Source: Lentisphaerota bacterium
GTDB taxonomy: Bacteria > Verrucomicrobiota > Lentisphaeria > Victivallales > Victivallaceae
Length of the DNA stretch: 64,000 nt
Assembly (NCBI GenBank): GCA_015061775.1
Contig: SUVY01000003.1
Location: 17,108-81,107 of the forward strand
Direction: 5' to 3'
Shown here: positions 1-8,589 of the stretch, in pieces
Position numbering within the stretch: the first letter of the stretch is position 1
Layout of the letters: each line of letters begins with the position of its first letter
Made by a program: the position numbers and the translations under genes
Notes under the pieces: model-generated
The model's input: the letters and a program-made list of their open reading frames with translations, nothing else
Told to the model about the DNA's origin: nothing
Database searches by the model: none

Positions 1-670
1 GGTGCGGAGGATAGAAACTTGACGTGCCGATATCTCCCCAGGTTCCGGTGAATTTGCCATCATATTTCGAGCCGAGCGCATCGCAGTTGTCTTCGATGAG
101 CCAGAGATTGTGACGGGAGCAGAACTCCTTGACTTTTTTGATATTGAAGGGGTTTCCGAGTGTGTGCGCGATCATCACGGCTTTGGTTTTTTCCGAGTAA
201 GCTTCTTCGAGCATCGAGCAGTCGATGTTTGCTGTTCCAAGTTCGACATCGACAAATACCGGAACCGCTCCGTACTGCACTACCGGAGCAATCGTAGTCG
301 GAAATCCGCATGCGACGGTGATAACTTCGTCTCCCCGTTTGATTTGCCGCTCTTTGAGCAGAGGAGAGGTGAGTGTCGCAAAGGCGAGCAGGTTAGCCGA
401 ACTTCCGGAGTTGACCAGCAGCGCGAACCGCACTCCGAGATAGGCGGCGAGTTTGGTTTCAAACTCTTTGGAGTATCTTCCGTAAGTGAGCCAGAATTCA
501 AGACTTGAGTCTATGAGGTTGACCAGCTCTTTTTCATCGAAAACCCTTCCGGCGTAGTTGACGCGGGATTTGCCCGGAACGAATGGCTGTTCCTGCTGGG
601 TACGGTGCACCAGATCGTAATATTCCACGACTTTGCTGATGATTTCGTCGCGGAGAGCATCTTTTTTCAT
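1..670 (-). CDS. rfbH: CDP-4-keto-6-deoxyglucose 3-dehydrase (RfbH/E1), partial
   Basis: PLP/iron-sulfur aminotransferase-fold enzyme that removes the C3 hydroxyl of CDP-4-keto-6-deoxyglucose, on the way to CDP-3,6-dideoxyhexoses for surface polysaccharide. The first 223 residues are visible and the gene runs off the left edge (family length is about 435). Seen: the NSGSSANLL segment near residue 95, the LIEDNCDALGSKYDG block near 190, and SFYPPH at the very end, where this family carries His instead of the PLP lysine of ordinary aminotransferases. The ATG at 670 overlaps the rfbG stop as ATGA; an in-frame ATG at 679 is an alternative. Third gene of rfbFGH. Identification is firm although partial. 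Confidence 0.88.
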   Translation of the reverse strand, partial: MKKDALRDEIISKVVEYYDLVHRTQQEQPFVPGKSRVNYAGRVFDEKELVNLIDSSLEFWLTYGRYSKEFETKLAAYLGVRFALLVNSGSSANLLAFATLTSPLLKERQIKRGDEVITVACGFPTTIAPVVQYGAVPVFVDVELGTANIDCSMLEEAYSEKTKAVMIAHTLGNPFNIKKVKEFCSRHNLWLIEDNCDALGSKYDGKFTGTWGDIGTSSFYPPH

Positions 671-1755
671 ATTGTCCATGATAAGCCACGCTGTTTTGCT
701 ATGGATATATACTTTTCTATTTGTTCTGAGGTCAAGACAGAGCCGCCGCAGTAAAAGTTTCTGTACCACTCTGAAGTCATTTCAAATGTCTGCTCCGGAG
801 AGAGTGCTCCGTGCCATCCGAGCCTGGAGCGAGCCTTCGAGCAGTCGAGCCTGAGCAGTTTCGCTTCGTGGGGCTGATCTTTCGGAGGGTCGATCGTGAC
901 CGATATCGCGTCCCAGTATTTTTTGAGTGCGTTTGCGGCGTCTTCGACACAGATAACTCCGTCGTCATCGGGACCGAAGTTCCAGGCTTCTGCGGCGGAA
1001 ACATCTCCATTCAGGAGTTTTTCCCCAAGCAGCAGATATCCGCTGAGAGGCTCAAGGACGTGCTGCCACGGACGGACGGATTTGGGGCTGCGGATGACCG
1101 CCGGTCTCTTTTCGGCAGCCGCCCGCATTATGTCCGGAACCAGTCTGTCTTCAGCCCAGTCTCCTCCGCCAATGACGTTGCCCGCCCTGCCGCTGGCAAG
1201 GAGAGTGGAGTGTTTTTTTCCATACTCTTCCGGAGCAAAGAAGCTTCTGCGGTAAGAGGAAATGACAAGTTCGGTGCACCCCTTTGATGCGCTGTAAGGG
1301 TCGAAGCCTCCCATCGGGTCATCTTCGCGGTATCCCGTGAGCTGCTCTCGGTTTTCATAACACTTGTCGGAGCTGATTGCTACGATGGCTTTTACTGAGT
1401 CTGTTTTGCGGCAGGCTTCCAAAACATTGACTGTACCCATGACGTTTGAACTGAAGGTCTCCACGGGTTCGCGGTATGAGAGCCGCACGATAGGCTGGGC
1501 TGCGAGGTGGAACACCGCTTCCGGACGGAAATCATTGAATATATCCAAAACGGCTTTGGCGTCGCGGATGTCGCAAATTTCCGAGCGGAAATCCTGTGCG
1601 AGCAAGCCGAAATGGTTAGGAACAGTGTTTATCTCAAGGGATACTCCGCAGACCTCCGCGCCGAGAGAGCGCAGCCAGGCGCAGAGCCAGGAACCTTTGA
1701 ACCCGGTGTGTCCGGTGACCAGGATTTTTCTGTTTTTGTAGGAGTTATTGAACAT
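667..1755 (-). CDS. rfbG: CDP-glucose 4,6-dehydratase
   Basis: NAD-dependent extended SDR that converts CDP-D-glucose to CDP-4-keto-6-deoxyglucose in the cytoplasm. The N-terminal nucleotide-binding loop TGHTGFKGSW is seen near residue 15, the Ser of AISSDKCYE near 130 and the catalytic YSASK around 160. About 362 residues, normal for RfbG. A start at 1782 is open but would run 22 bases into rfbF and add an atypical leader; ATG 1755, just after the rfbF stop and behind a weak GGAAAT, gives the usual N-terminus. Sits between rfbF and rfbH, so product and substrate enzymes are co-transcribed. Confidence 0.92.
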   Translation of the reverse strand: MFNNSYKNRKILVTGHTGFKGSWLCAWLRSLGAEVCGVSLEINTVPNHFGLLAQDFRSEICDIRDAKAVLDIFNDFRPEAVFHLAAQPIVRLSYREPVETFSSNVMGTVNVLEACRKTDSVKAIVAISSDKCYENREQLTGYREDDPMGGFDPYSASKGCTELVISSYRRSFFAPEEYGKKHSTLLASGRAGNVIGGGDWAEDRLVPDIMRAAAEKRPAVIRSPKSVRPWQHVLEPLSGYLLLGEKLLNGDVSAAEAWNFGPDDDGVICVEDAANALKKYWDAISVTIDPPKDQPHEAKLLRLDCSKARSRLGWHGALSPEQTFEMTSEWYRNFYCGGSVLTSEQIEKYISIAKQRGLSWTI

Positions 1756-1760
1756 GGATG

Positions 1761-2567
1761 TTATTTCCAGTATTTGGTCCACGGAGCGTTTCCGTTCTCC
1801 CAGAGCGAGTTGAGCAGAGTGTATTCCCGCGGATTATCCATGCACTGCCAGAAACCGTCGTGACGGTACACTTGAACATTTCCGTCGGCTACTGCGTTTT
1901 GCATGGGAGCGCGCTCGAAGAAGTCATCGGGGCGTCCGGCGAGATATTTGGAAACGAAATCTTTTTTGATGACCATGAAGCCGCCGTTGATGTATCCGTC
2001 GGACTGGGCGGGTTTTTCATCGAATTTGCGGAGGGTATCTCCGTCGATGATGAGCTCTCCGAAGCGGGCTTCGGGGTGGGTCGCGGTGAGGGTGACGAGT
2101 TTATCCTGCTCTTTGTGCTGCTGATAGAGGGCGTCGATATTGATATCGGCGACACCGTCTCCGTAGGTGAGGAAGAACTCATCGTCATCAGGAGCAAGAT
2201 ATTTTGAAGCGGCGAGGATGCGTCCTCCGGTCATAGTTTCGACACCGGTACCGGCGAGAGTGACCTGCCAGTTAGCCTCTTCGAGTTCGCCGTGAAAGGC
2301 TATCTGCGGAGACGTTCCGAGCTTTATGGTTGCATCGCAGGTGTGGAGATGATAATTGACAAAATAGTCAATAAAACACTCTTTTTTATAACCGAGACAG
2401 AGAATGAAGCGATCAACTCCGAAAGCGGAGTATGATTTCATGATATGCCACAAAATCGGCTGGTCACCGATAGGGACCATCGGTTTGGGAAGCAGTTCCG
2501 TGACTTCACGCAGACGGGTACCTTTTCCGCCGCACAGTATCATCGCCGGAGGCATTTTTTTATTCAT
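1761..2567 (-). CDS. rfbF: glucose-1-phosphate cytidylyltransferase
   Basis: Makes CDP-glucose from CTP and glucose-1-phosphate, the entry step of CDP-deoxysugar synthesis. The N-terminal nucleotidyltransferase signature LCGGKGTRL followed by PKPMVPIGDQPILWH is diagnostic, and further blocks (FFLTYGDGVADI, YINGGFMV) fit RfbF. About 268 residues, close to the family norm. ATG 2567 is preferred over GTG 2573 because a GAGAGG ribosome site lies 5-6 bases before it. First gene of the rfb unit, behind a good promoter at 2608-2636; downstream genes follow at 5 bases and by overlap. Confidence 0.93.
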   Translation of the reverse strand: MNKKMPPAMILCGGKGTRLREVTELLPKPMVPIGDQPILWHIMKSYSAFGVDRFILCLGYKKECFIDYFVNYHLHTCDATIKLGTSPQIAFHGELEEANWQVTLAGTGVETMTGGRILAASKYLAPDDDEFFLTYGDGVADINIDALYQQHKEQDKLVTLTATHPEARFGELIIDGDTLRKFDEKPAQSDGYINGGFMVIKKDFVSKYLAGRPDDFFERAPMQNAVADGNVQVYRHDGFWQCMDNPREYTLLNSLWENGNAPWTKYWK

Positions 2568-2607
2568 GTTCACCTCTCAATAAAAACAGTTTATACAACT
2601 CCGGCAT

Positions 2608-2636
2608 AATTTAACATCAAAAGTCAGTCATTTCAA
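2608..2636 (-). promoter_or_regulatory. candidate promoter of rfbFGH
   Basis: On the minus strand TTGAAA (2636-2631) and TAAATT (2613-2608) are separated by exactly 17 bases, about 40 bases before the rfbF ATG. The flanking DNA is AT-rich. Confidence 0.55.
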
Positions 2637-2702
2637 GCTGGAAACGCGCTATTTAAGCAATAAAAAAGCAAAACAATAAACAAAACCAAAACACAAAAAA
2701 AC

Positions 2703-2743
2703 AAAAAAACGATACTCCTGCACTAATTCCGCAAGAATACCGT
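2703..2743 (-). terminator. Rho-independent terminator after mrp
   Basis: Thirteen-pair stem (2731-2743 with 2709-2721, three G-U pairs, 9-base loop) followed on the minus strand by seven T and then further T-rich sequence. It ends the T1SS-hisJ-mrp unit and insulates rfbFGH. Confidence 0.7.
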
Positions 2744-2768
2744 TTTTCTTGAAAGGAGAGAGGGGGCC

Positions 2769-2824
2769 CGGGGGAGAGAGGGGAACTTCTTTTTCCGCAA
2801 AAAGAAGTTCCCCTCTCTCCCCCG
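2769..2824. repeat. perfect 26-bp inverted repeat (long hairpin)
   Basis: Arms 2769-2794 and 2799-2824 are perfectly complementary around a four-base loop (ccgc). The arm is strongly biased: a G-run, GA repeats, then AACTTCTTTTT. It lies 13 bases after the mrp stop, upstream of the conventional terminator, so it would form in the mrp mRNA tail. A related motif (CTTCTTTT-loop-AAAAGAAG preceded by TTTTCTTGAAAGG) recurs at 52517-52625, suggesting an intergenic repeat family rather than a gene-specific terminator. Confidence 0.8.
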
Positions 2825-2837
2825 GCACCTTATCCCC

Positions 2838-3662
2838 TTATAAGAGAACGGCAGAAATATTTTCTATTTCTTTGCTGATGACGGACTCTTTGAGGGCGGA
2901 GGGGAGGTTTCCTGCGTCGCATTTAGCCATGAACACGGGGTCGATGGGGAGTTGGGCGAGGAGGGGCAGGCTGTAACGCTCTGAGAGTTCTTTACCGCCG
3001 CCTGAGGCGAAGAGCTGGTGTTGTTTGCCGCAGTCGGGGCAGACGAAGCCTGCGAAGTTTTCGACGATGCCGGCGATGGGAACGTCGAGTTTGCCGCAGA
3101 AGTCGATGCATTTACGGCAGTCGGCGAGGCTCATTTCCTGGGGAGTGGTGACGACGACGGCGCATTTTTCTCCGGTGATGAGCTGGCATGCGGAGAGACT
3201 TTCGTCTCCGGTTCCCGGAGGGAAGTCGATGATGAGGTCATCGAGTTCTCCCCAGTTGGTCTCTTCGATGAGCTGTTTGAGGACAGCCATCTTAGCGGGA
3301 CCTCTCCAGACGACAGCCTGGTCGGTGTCTTCGATGAGCAGACCGACAGAGACGAGTTTTACTCCGCACTCGAGTTCGAGCGGAAGGATGCTGCCGTTTT
3401 CGTCGCCTTCAAGTCTCAGGTGATTGACTCCGAAGAGGGTGGGCTGGCTGGGACCGTGGAAATCGGCATCGAGCAGACCGACCTTTCTTCCCTTTGCAGC
3501 GAGGGCGGCGGCGAGGGAGGCACTCACGGTGCTTTTGCCGACTCCGCCTTTTCCGGAAAGGACAAGGATGCAGCGTTTGATGTGGTCAAGTGCGGTCGGT
3601 TTTTTTTCGCATCCGGCGCAGCTTGAGCAGCTGGAACAGTTTCCTGAACATGATTCACTCAT
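2838..3662 (-). CDS. Mrp/NBP35-family iron-sulfur carrier ATPase
   Basis: ParA-like P-loop ATPase that binds and hands over [4Fe-4S] clusters to target proteins. The deviant Walker A SGKGGVGKS is seen near residue 36, with DADFHGPSQPTLFG, and CPDC near residue 210 in the position of the conserved CxxC cluster ligand. The N-terminus is Cys-rich (CSGNCSSCSSCAGC), as in NBP35/Nubp-type members rather than E. coli ApbC. 274 residues, complete. Its start overlaps the hisJ-like stop by four bases, so it is the last gene of the T1SS operon and is followed by a hairpin and terminator. Target protein unknown. Confidence 0.88.
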   Translation of the reverse strand: MSESCSGNCSSCSSCAGCEKKPTALDHIKRCILVLSGKGGVGKSTVSASLAAALAAKGRKVGLLDADFHGPSQPTLFGVNHLRLEGDENGSILPLELECGVKLVSVGLLIEDTDQAVVWRGPAKMAVLKQLIEETNWGELDDLIIDFPPGTGDESLSACQLITGEKCAVVVTTPQEMSLADCRKCIDFCGKLDVPIAGIVENFAGFVCPDCGKQHQLFASGGGKELSERYSLPLLAQLPIDPVFMAKCDAGNLPSALKESVISKEIENISAVLL

Positions 3663-4462
3663 TTTGAAATCCTCTCAATAATTTTCTTTGCAACCTGTCT
3701 GTTGCAGATGTTAAGTTTTAAATCATCCGCCATGGAGACGGCTTTTTTTACATTTTCATCGTAAAGGTGCTCCGGCTTGTGGGCGTCGGCGTTGATGACG
3801 GTCATCAGGGATGGGTACTCGGCAGCGATCTCCCAGAAACGGCGGCAGGGATAAGTCCTGCGTGTCCTTATTCCGGTGGAGTTGAGTTCGAGCGGAACCT
3901 TGTATTCAACGGCGGCGCAGACGATATCGCGGAATATCGCTTCGTGCTCCGGAGTAACTTCAGAGTAGGGAACCATGAAGGCATCGGGGTGGGCGATGAT
4001 ATCGAAGAGCCCGCACTCAATGAGCTTCAGGGTGACAGCGGCAAAATCCCTGAGGGTCCTGCTGTCCGGAGAGTAGTAATAAAAATGCTCCTGATGCCCG
4101 ATATCGAATCCGGAGTAGTGGGCTGAGCCGATGAGATAATCCATTTTGTACTCACCGAGCAGAACGTCGGTATAGAATGCTTCTCCGAGGTCGGAGCACC
4201 ATTCGACTTCTGCACTTTTGAGGACATTCATCTGCGGAAACTGCGCTTTAGCTTCGTCAACAAGCTTGCAGTAGAGCGGAAGCTCGCTGAAAAGCATCCG
4301 CTCAGCGTGGTAGCGGTCGTCAGGAAACGGACAATGGTCTGAAAAACCGATAGTGTCCGATATCTTCTGAGCCGCGCGGCAAAAGTCTGCTGGAATTCCG
4401 GAGGCGTGTTTGCACAGCTCTGTGTGAGTGTGCAGGTTTGGAATATCTTCAAAGGCAATCAT
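3659..4462 (-). CDS. PHP-domain histidinol-phosphatase-like hydrolase
   Basis: Metal-dependent phosphoesterase of the HisJ/HisK type, predicted to dephosphorylate L-histidinol phosphate. PHP motifs are seen in order: NLHTHTELCKHASG near residue 8, FSDHCPF near 40, IGSAHYSG near 115, IAHPDAFM near 170 and NADAHKPEHL near 235, supplying His/Asp metal ligands. About 267 residues, the usual HisJ size. The frame is open to a TTG at 4468, but ATG 4462 is the more natural start. It sits between the HlyD adaptor (9-base gap) and mrp (4-base overlap) with no other his gene nearby, so another phosphate substrate is possible. Confidence 0.8.
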   Translation of the reverse strand: MIAFEDIPNLHTHTELCKHASGIPADFCRAAQKISDTIGFSDHCPFPDDRYHAERMLFSELPLYCKLVDEAKAQFPQMNVLKSAEVEWCSDLGEAFYTDVLLGEYKMDYLIGSAHYSGFDIGHQEHFYYYSPDSRTLRDFAAVTLKLIECGLFDIIAHPDAFMVPYSEVTPEHEAIFRDIVCAAVEYKVPLELNSTGIRTRRTYPCRRFWEIAAEYPSLMTVINADAHKPEHLYDENVKKAVSMADDLKLNICNRQVAKKIIERISK

Positions 4463-4471
4463 CGGCAAAAC

Positions 4472-5812
4472 TTACGGCTCGCGTGCCGCCTCATCAAACG
4501 CTTTGATAAGCGGGTAGATCAGATATTCGATAACTCTGCGGCGTCCGGTTTTGATTTCGGCGGTGACCTCCATACCGGGGATGAGCCTGAAGTTGTCCTT
4601 GACACCGCGGAGTTTTCCGGTAGCGGTTATGCGTGCGCGGTAGTAGCTTGCGCTGGATATTTCCGGATCCTGCGGAGCTGCGCCCTGCTGACGCTGAAGG
4701 GTGTCCTCCGAGATGTTGCGGACGGTACCGTCGAGCGTTCCGTGCTTCTGGAAGGGGAACGCATTGAGTTTGATCCTGGTGGACGCTCCGAGCTCGACTT
4801 TTCCGATATCCTGCGGACGCACTTCAGCTTCGACTTCGACCTTGCCTCCGAGCGGAATGAGGGTGATGAGAGCTTCAGCTTCGCGCACGGCTGAACCGGG
4901 AGAGAAGCTCGCCACTTCATGCACGACAGCATCGCAAGGAGCCTTCAGATAGAGGTAATCCGCGAGCTGTTTGACTTTATCATACTCTTTTGCCGCTGAG
5001 ATCATGTTGCGGTCGGTGGTGACCATCTCAGAGGATATACTGTTGCGCCACTCCTGGATGAAGGAGTTTTTGCTGGCGAGCGTACTGCCCCTCTGGTGCT
5101 TGAGCTCGTCGATCTCGTTGCGGAGCTGATCGACAGCGGCTTCCATTTCCATACGGGTAATGGACATCTGCAGGAGCTCTTTGAGACTTGCGGCGTTCTT
5201 TTCGTGCAGGGATTTGAACATCAGCTCCAACCGTTTGACGGCGGCGAGACGCTCTTCCTGCTTCTTGAGGGTGTCCTCTTTGGTTTTCTTGGATGCGGCG
5301 ATCTGCTCAAGGCTTTCGTCAAAGTACTTGATGCGCTCACGGTAGTAGTCCATGCGGTGTTTGTGGATGGCTTTCTGCCACTTTTCAAACTGGTTGCCGT
5401 TGTCGGTGTATTCGACTCCGAGGAACTCAGATTTGAGACGGTTGAATTGAGCGGTCAAGGTTGCAAGTTCGTTGGCTATACGGGCTGACTCTGCGCGGTT
5501 GAGCGCGGGGTCAAAGGTGATGAGGACCTGATCTTTTTTGACCACCTCTCCGATCTTGACGTTGATTTTCTGGATCATTGATCTTTCGAGGGGCTTCATG
5601 ACGATGGTCGGAGTATCGGTGACGATCTTTCCGTTGGCGGTGACGATGACATCGACCTTGGAAAAAATCGACCAGATCAACCCAGCAAAGAGTATCACCA
5701 CCGGAGCCCATACCGTCAGACGGACGGCCAAGGGCAGCTTGGCGTGTTCGATTTCAAGAGCATCGGGCAGAAATTCGATGGTCTCTCCGGGAAGTTTCTT
5801 TTTGTTCAGCAT
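4472..5812 (-). CDS. HlyD-family type I secretion adaptor (membrane fusion protein)
   Basis: Periplasmic adaptor linking the inner-membrane ABC exporter to an outer-membrane TolC-like channel. One membrane segment is seen at about residues 28-50 (APVVILFAGLIWSIF), then a lipoyl-like half motif (TIVMKPLERSMIQKINVKIG), a long charged coiled-coil region at about 115-285, and a C-terminal beta-barrel domain ending before residue 446. ATG 5812 follows the ABC stop directly and has GGAG nine bases upstream, whereas the ATG at 5821 abuts that site and cannot use it. Partner of the exporter just upstream; no TolC gene is in the window. Confidence 0.88.
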   Translation of the reverse strand: MLNKKKLPGETIEFLPDALEIEHAKLPLAVRLTVWAPVVILFAGLIWSIFSKVDVIVTANGKIVTDTPTIVMKPLERSMIQKINVKIGEVVKKDQVLITFDPALNRAESARIANELATLTAQFNRLKSEFLGVEYTDNGNQFEKWQKAIHKHRMDYYRERIKYFDESLEQIAASKKTKEDTLKKQEERLAAVKRLELMFKSLHEKNAASLKELLQMSITRMEMEAAVDQLRNEIDELKHQRGSTLASKNSFIQEWRNSISSEMVTTDRNMISAAKEYDKVKQLADYLYLKAPCDAVVHEVASFSPGSAVREAEALITLIPLGGKVEVEAEVRPQDIGKVELGASTRIKLNAFPFQKHGTLDGTVRNISEDTLQRQQGAAPQDPEISSASYYRARITATGKLRGVKDNFRLIPGMEVTAEIKTGRRRVIEYLIYPLIKAFDEAAREP

Positions 5813-5813
5813 A

Positions 5814-8366
5814 TCAGGCATCTCCTCTCATTTGTTGTGTCCAGAACTCCTTGTAAATTCCGTCGCGGGAGAGCAGTTCTTTGTGATTTCCTGCATCCGA
5901 GAGGGTTCCGGAGTCGATGACCACGATCTTGTCTGCGTGGCTGACGATCGAAAGACGGTGGCTGATGATCAGCACGGTGCGTCCGCGGGAAATAGCCTTG
6001 AGGTTTTTCTGGATGACACATTCGCTTTCGGGGTCGAGTGCGCTTGTCGCCTCGTCGAAAATAAGGATCGGAGGATTGGTGAGCAGGGCTCTGGCAATAG
6101 CCAGACGCTGTTTCTGACCTCCGGAGAGGTTTGAAGCGTTCTCTTCAAGAACGGTATCGTAACCGCGCGGAAGTTTCTGGACGAACTCATCGGCTCCCGC
6201 GAGTTTTGCTGCGTAAATGACCTCTTCGAGACTTGCGTTCTGCTTGGTGAGGGCGATGTTTTCGCGCACAGTACCGCTGAAGAAATAGTTTTCCTGAAGC
6301 ACGACACCGATGCTGCTGCGGAGATGGGATTTTTCGATCTCCTTGATGTCGATGCCGTCGATTTTGATAAGTCCCTGAGTCACGGGATAGAGACCCTGGA
6401 GCAGTTTGGTAAGAGTGGTTTTTCCGGAGCCTGAACGTCCGACGATACCGAGCGAGCTGCCGGTGGGAACGTCGAGGGTGAAGTTTTTCAGCACCTGCGG
6501 AAGATCAGGACGGTACTGGAAGGTGATGTTTTCAAAAGAGATAGCTCCTTTGACCGGATTGCGTACTCCGCCGCCGGCGGGTTCTGCCGGATAGTTCATG
6601 ACGACTCCGAGCATTTTGACCGAGAGGGCGATCTGCTGGTATTCGTGGATGAGGCCGACGGTCTTCACCAGAGGTCCTGTGACGCGGTTGGCGAGCATCT
6701 GGAACGCGATGAGTGCACCGATAGTGATCTCAAAATCGAAGACCATGTGAGCTCCGAGCCAGATGACGCAAATACCCATGAGCAGTTCGAGCACCTGACT
6801 GGCGCTGCGGGCGGTCATGGATATTTTGCCGACTCTGAAATAAGATTTGATAGCGTAGGCGGTGGAGTCGTTCCAGGCTTTTTTCTGTACCGGTTCGAGG
6901 GCGAGGCTTTTCACGGTGCGGATACCGTGGATGGCTTCGACGAGCATACTCTGGCGGCGTCCTTCAGCCTGATAGAGTTCGTCAAGACGTCTCTGGAAGG
7001 GCTTTATCAAACTTGCGATCACGAGAGCCATGAGCGCGGAAAAACCGACCACGACGAGCGTGAGTTTGACGCTGTAACAGAGAAGCAGCGGAACGAAGAG
7101 GACGAGCGAGAGCAGATCGAGGATGGTGAAGAAGAGGTTTCCGGAAAGGAAACCGCGTATCTTTTCGGTCTGCTGCATGTGCTTGAGCAGGACTCCTGAC
7201 GGAATACGCTCAAAGAAGTCGATCGGCAGCTTCATCAGATGCAGGAAGGTCTTGGTGGCGGTGGATATATCGATTTTGTTGGTGGCAAAGAGCAGCAGAT
7301 AGCTTTTTGCGAATTCGAGCGTTCCGTTGAAGATGATGGCGAGGACGACACCGGCTCCGATGACGTTGAGGGTGTCATAACCGCGGTTGACCAGCACCTT
7401 GTCCACGACGATCTGGAAGAAGAGCGGAACGGCAAGACTCAGGACGGTGAGGGTCGCCACGAGGACGGCGATCTGCCAGAATATGCCGCGCATACGGATA
7501 AATTCAGGAATGAACCATGCCAGACTGAACGGGCGGTTTTCGTCGGCGAGGTGATAGGTCTTTTTGAAACAGTTTATATCGTAGGTGCAGAGCTCCTCAA
7601 ACTGCTCCTGATCGAGGAACAGAAAGGGATTTGGAGAGGTCGCCGCGTCGCTTTCGGGGTCGATGATGACAACGGAAACACTCTCTTCGCTCTTTTTGAC
7701 ACCGCAGAGGATGGCGGCTTTGCCGTTTTTCTTCCAGACGATGGCGGGAAAGATATCGCTTGCGTCCGAGAGTTTTTTCCAGTTGAGGGAGATTTTTTTG
7801 GTTTTGAACTCAAAGTCAGATGCTATTTTTTTGAGCAGAGAGTCCTTGATCTCCTCCTCGCCGACGGCGTATTCATGCATGACCGACTGGAGATTGAATC
7901 TCACGTTGTGGTGGCTTGCGATACGTGAAAAAGCGTAAAGCTTAGTGTGCCGTTTGATATCGACTTCGGCGAGATTGTAGAAGATGATGAGCGCGCTGTC
8001 GAGTTTGCTTTTCAGCTGCTCTTTGGGAACGACTACGGTGTTGCGTCCCTGCGGAAGCATCGGGTCGAAGATAGCGACTTTGTCCTGGGTCTGATACTGG
8101 ACAGAGTTGAGCAGAACGATCCAGTTGTAGGTGCTGAGGCGGATCAGGGCAGGGCCGCGATAAGTATCGAGCAGTTCATACGAGGTGGATGCTTCAGGTC
8201 TCAAATCCTGAGCTTCAGAGAGCGAAAGCAGAACTTCGATCTCATCACCTTCGAGTTTTTTCATTACGTCATCGGTGATGAGGGCAGCAAAATTCACTCC
8301 GGGTCTGAAACGGGAAAACAGCAGTTCGAGACATTGAAGTCCCGTCTTTTTCATGTCGTCAGCCAT
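5814..8366 (-). CDS. type I secretion ABC exporter with extended C39-like N-terminus
   Basis: HlyB-like half-transporter that energises export of an unknown protein or peptide. The C-terminal ATPase is intact: Walker A GRSGSGKTT near residue 642, signature LSGGQKQR near 745, then LIFDEATSALD and the ISHRLS switch. Six membrane segments span about residues 295-575. The N-terminal ~280 residues hold a C39-peptidase-like region near 145-270 without the catalytic Cys or His, preceded by a second stretch (about 45-115; PALIRL...IFDPMLPQG) resembling another partial C39-like core. At 850 residues it is about 130 longer than HlyB. First gene of the operon, with a clear promoter at 8414-8442. Substrate not visible. 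Confidence 0.9.
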   Translation of the reverse strand: MADDMKKTGLQCLELLFSRFRPGVNFAALITDDVMKKLEGDEIEVLLSLSEAQDLRPEASTSYELLDTYRGPALIRLSTYNWIVLLNSVQYQTQDKVAIFDPMLPQGRNTVVVPKEQLKSKLDSALIIFYNLAEVDIKRHTKLYAFSRIASHHNVRFNLQSVMHEYAVGEEEIKDSLLKKIASDFEFKTKKISLNWKKLSDASDIFPAIVWKKNGKAAILCGVKKSEESVSVVIIDPESDAATSPNPFLFLDQEQFEELCTYDINCFKKTYHLADENRPFSLAWFIPEFIRMRGIFWQIAVLVATLTVLSLAVPLFFQIVVDKVLVNRGYDTLNVIGAGVVLAIIFNGTLEFAKSYLLLFATNKIDISTATKTFLHLMKLPIDFFERIPSGVLLKHMQQTEKIRGFLSGNLFFTILDLLSLVLFVPLLLCYSVKLTLVVVGFSALMALVIASLIKPFQRRLDELYQAEGRRQSMLVEAIHGIRTVKSLALEPVQKKAWNDSTAYAIKSYFRVGKISMTARSASQVLELLMGICVIWLGAHMVFDFEITIGALIAFQMLANRVTGPLVKTVGLIHEYQQIALSVKMLGVVMNYPAEPAGGGVRNPVKGAISFENITFQYRPDLPQVLKNFTLDVPTGSSLGIVGRSGSGKTTLTKLLQGLYPVTQGLIKIDGIDIKEIEKSHLRSSIGVVLQENYFFSGTVRENIALTKQNASLEEVIYAAKLAGADEFVQKLPRGYDTVLEENASNLSGGQKQRLAIARALLTNPPILIFDEATSALDPESECVIQKNLKAISRGRTVLIISHRLSIVSHADKIVVIDSGTLSDAGNHKELLSRDGIYKEFWTQQMRGDA

Positions 8367-8413
8367 ATATAACTCCGGTTGGTATAAATTACAAATATAT
8401 AAAACAACTTATA

Positions 8414-8442
8414 AATATACCATCACTTTAGAGATACGTCAA
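8414..8442 (-). promoter_or_regulatory. promoter of the T1SS-hisJ-mrp operon
   Basis: TTGACG (8442-8437) and TATATT (8419-8414) on the minus strand are spaced by exactly 17 bases, 48 bases before the ABC exporter ATG. Among the best promoter matches in the window. Confidence 0.7.
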
Positions 8443-8522
8443 GTTGATTATCTCCAAAATAACATTAAAACAGCGCAGTTTACAGCAAATCAGAGCCCGG
8501 AAAACCCGTTTGGAGCCTGTGC

Positions 8523-8566
8523 AAAAAAACACCCGCCATCGATACTGATCGGTACCGGGCGGGTGT
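8523..8566 (-). terminator. Rho-independent terminator of the CE7 operon
   Basis: Perfect nine-pair stem 8529-8537/8558-8566 (ACACCCGCC type) followed on the minus strand by seven T. It ends the five-esterase transcript 24 bases after the last stop and separates it from the T1SS promoter. Confidence 0.85.
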
Positions 8567-8589
8567 CTGTAAAGCAAGAGGTTATCGGA

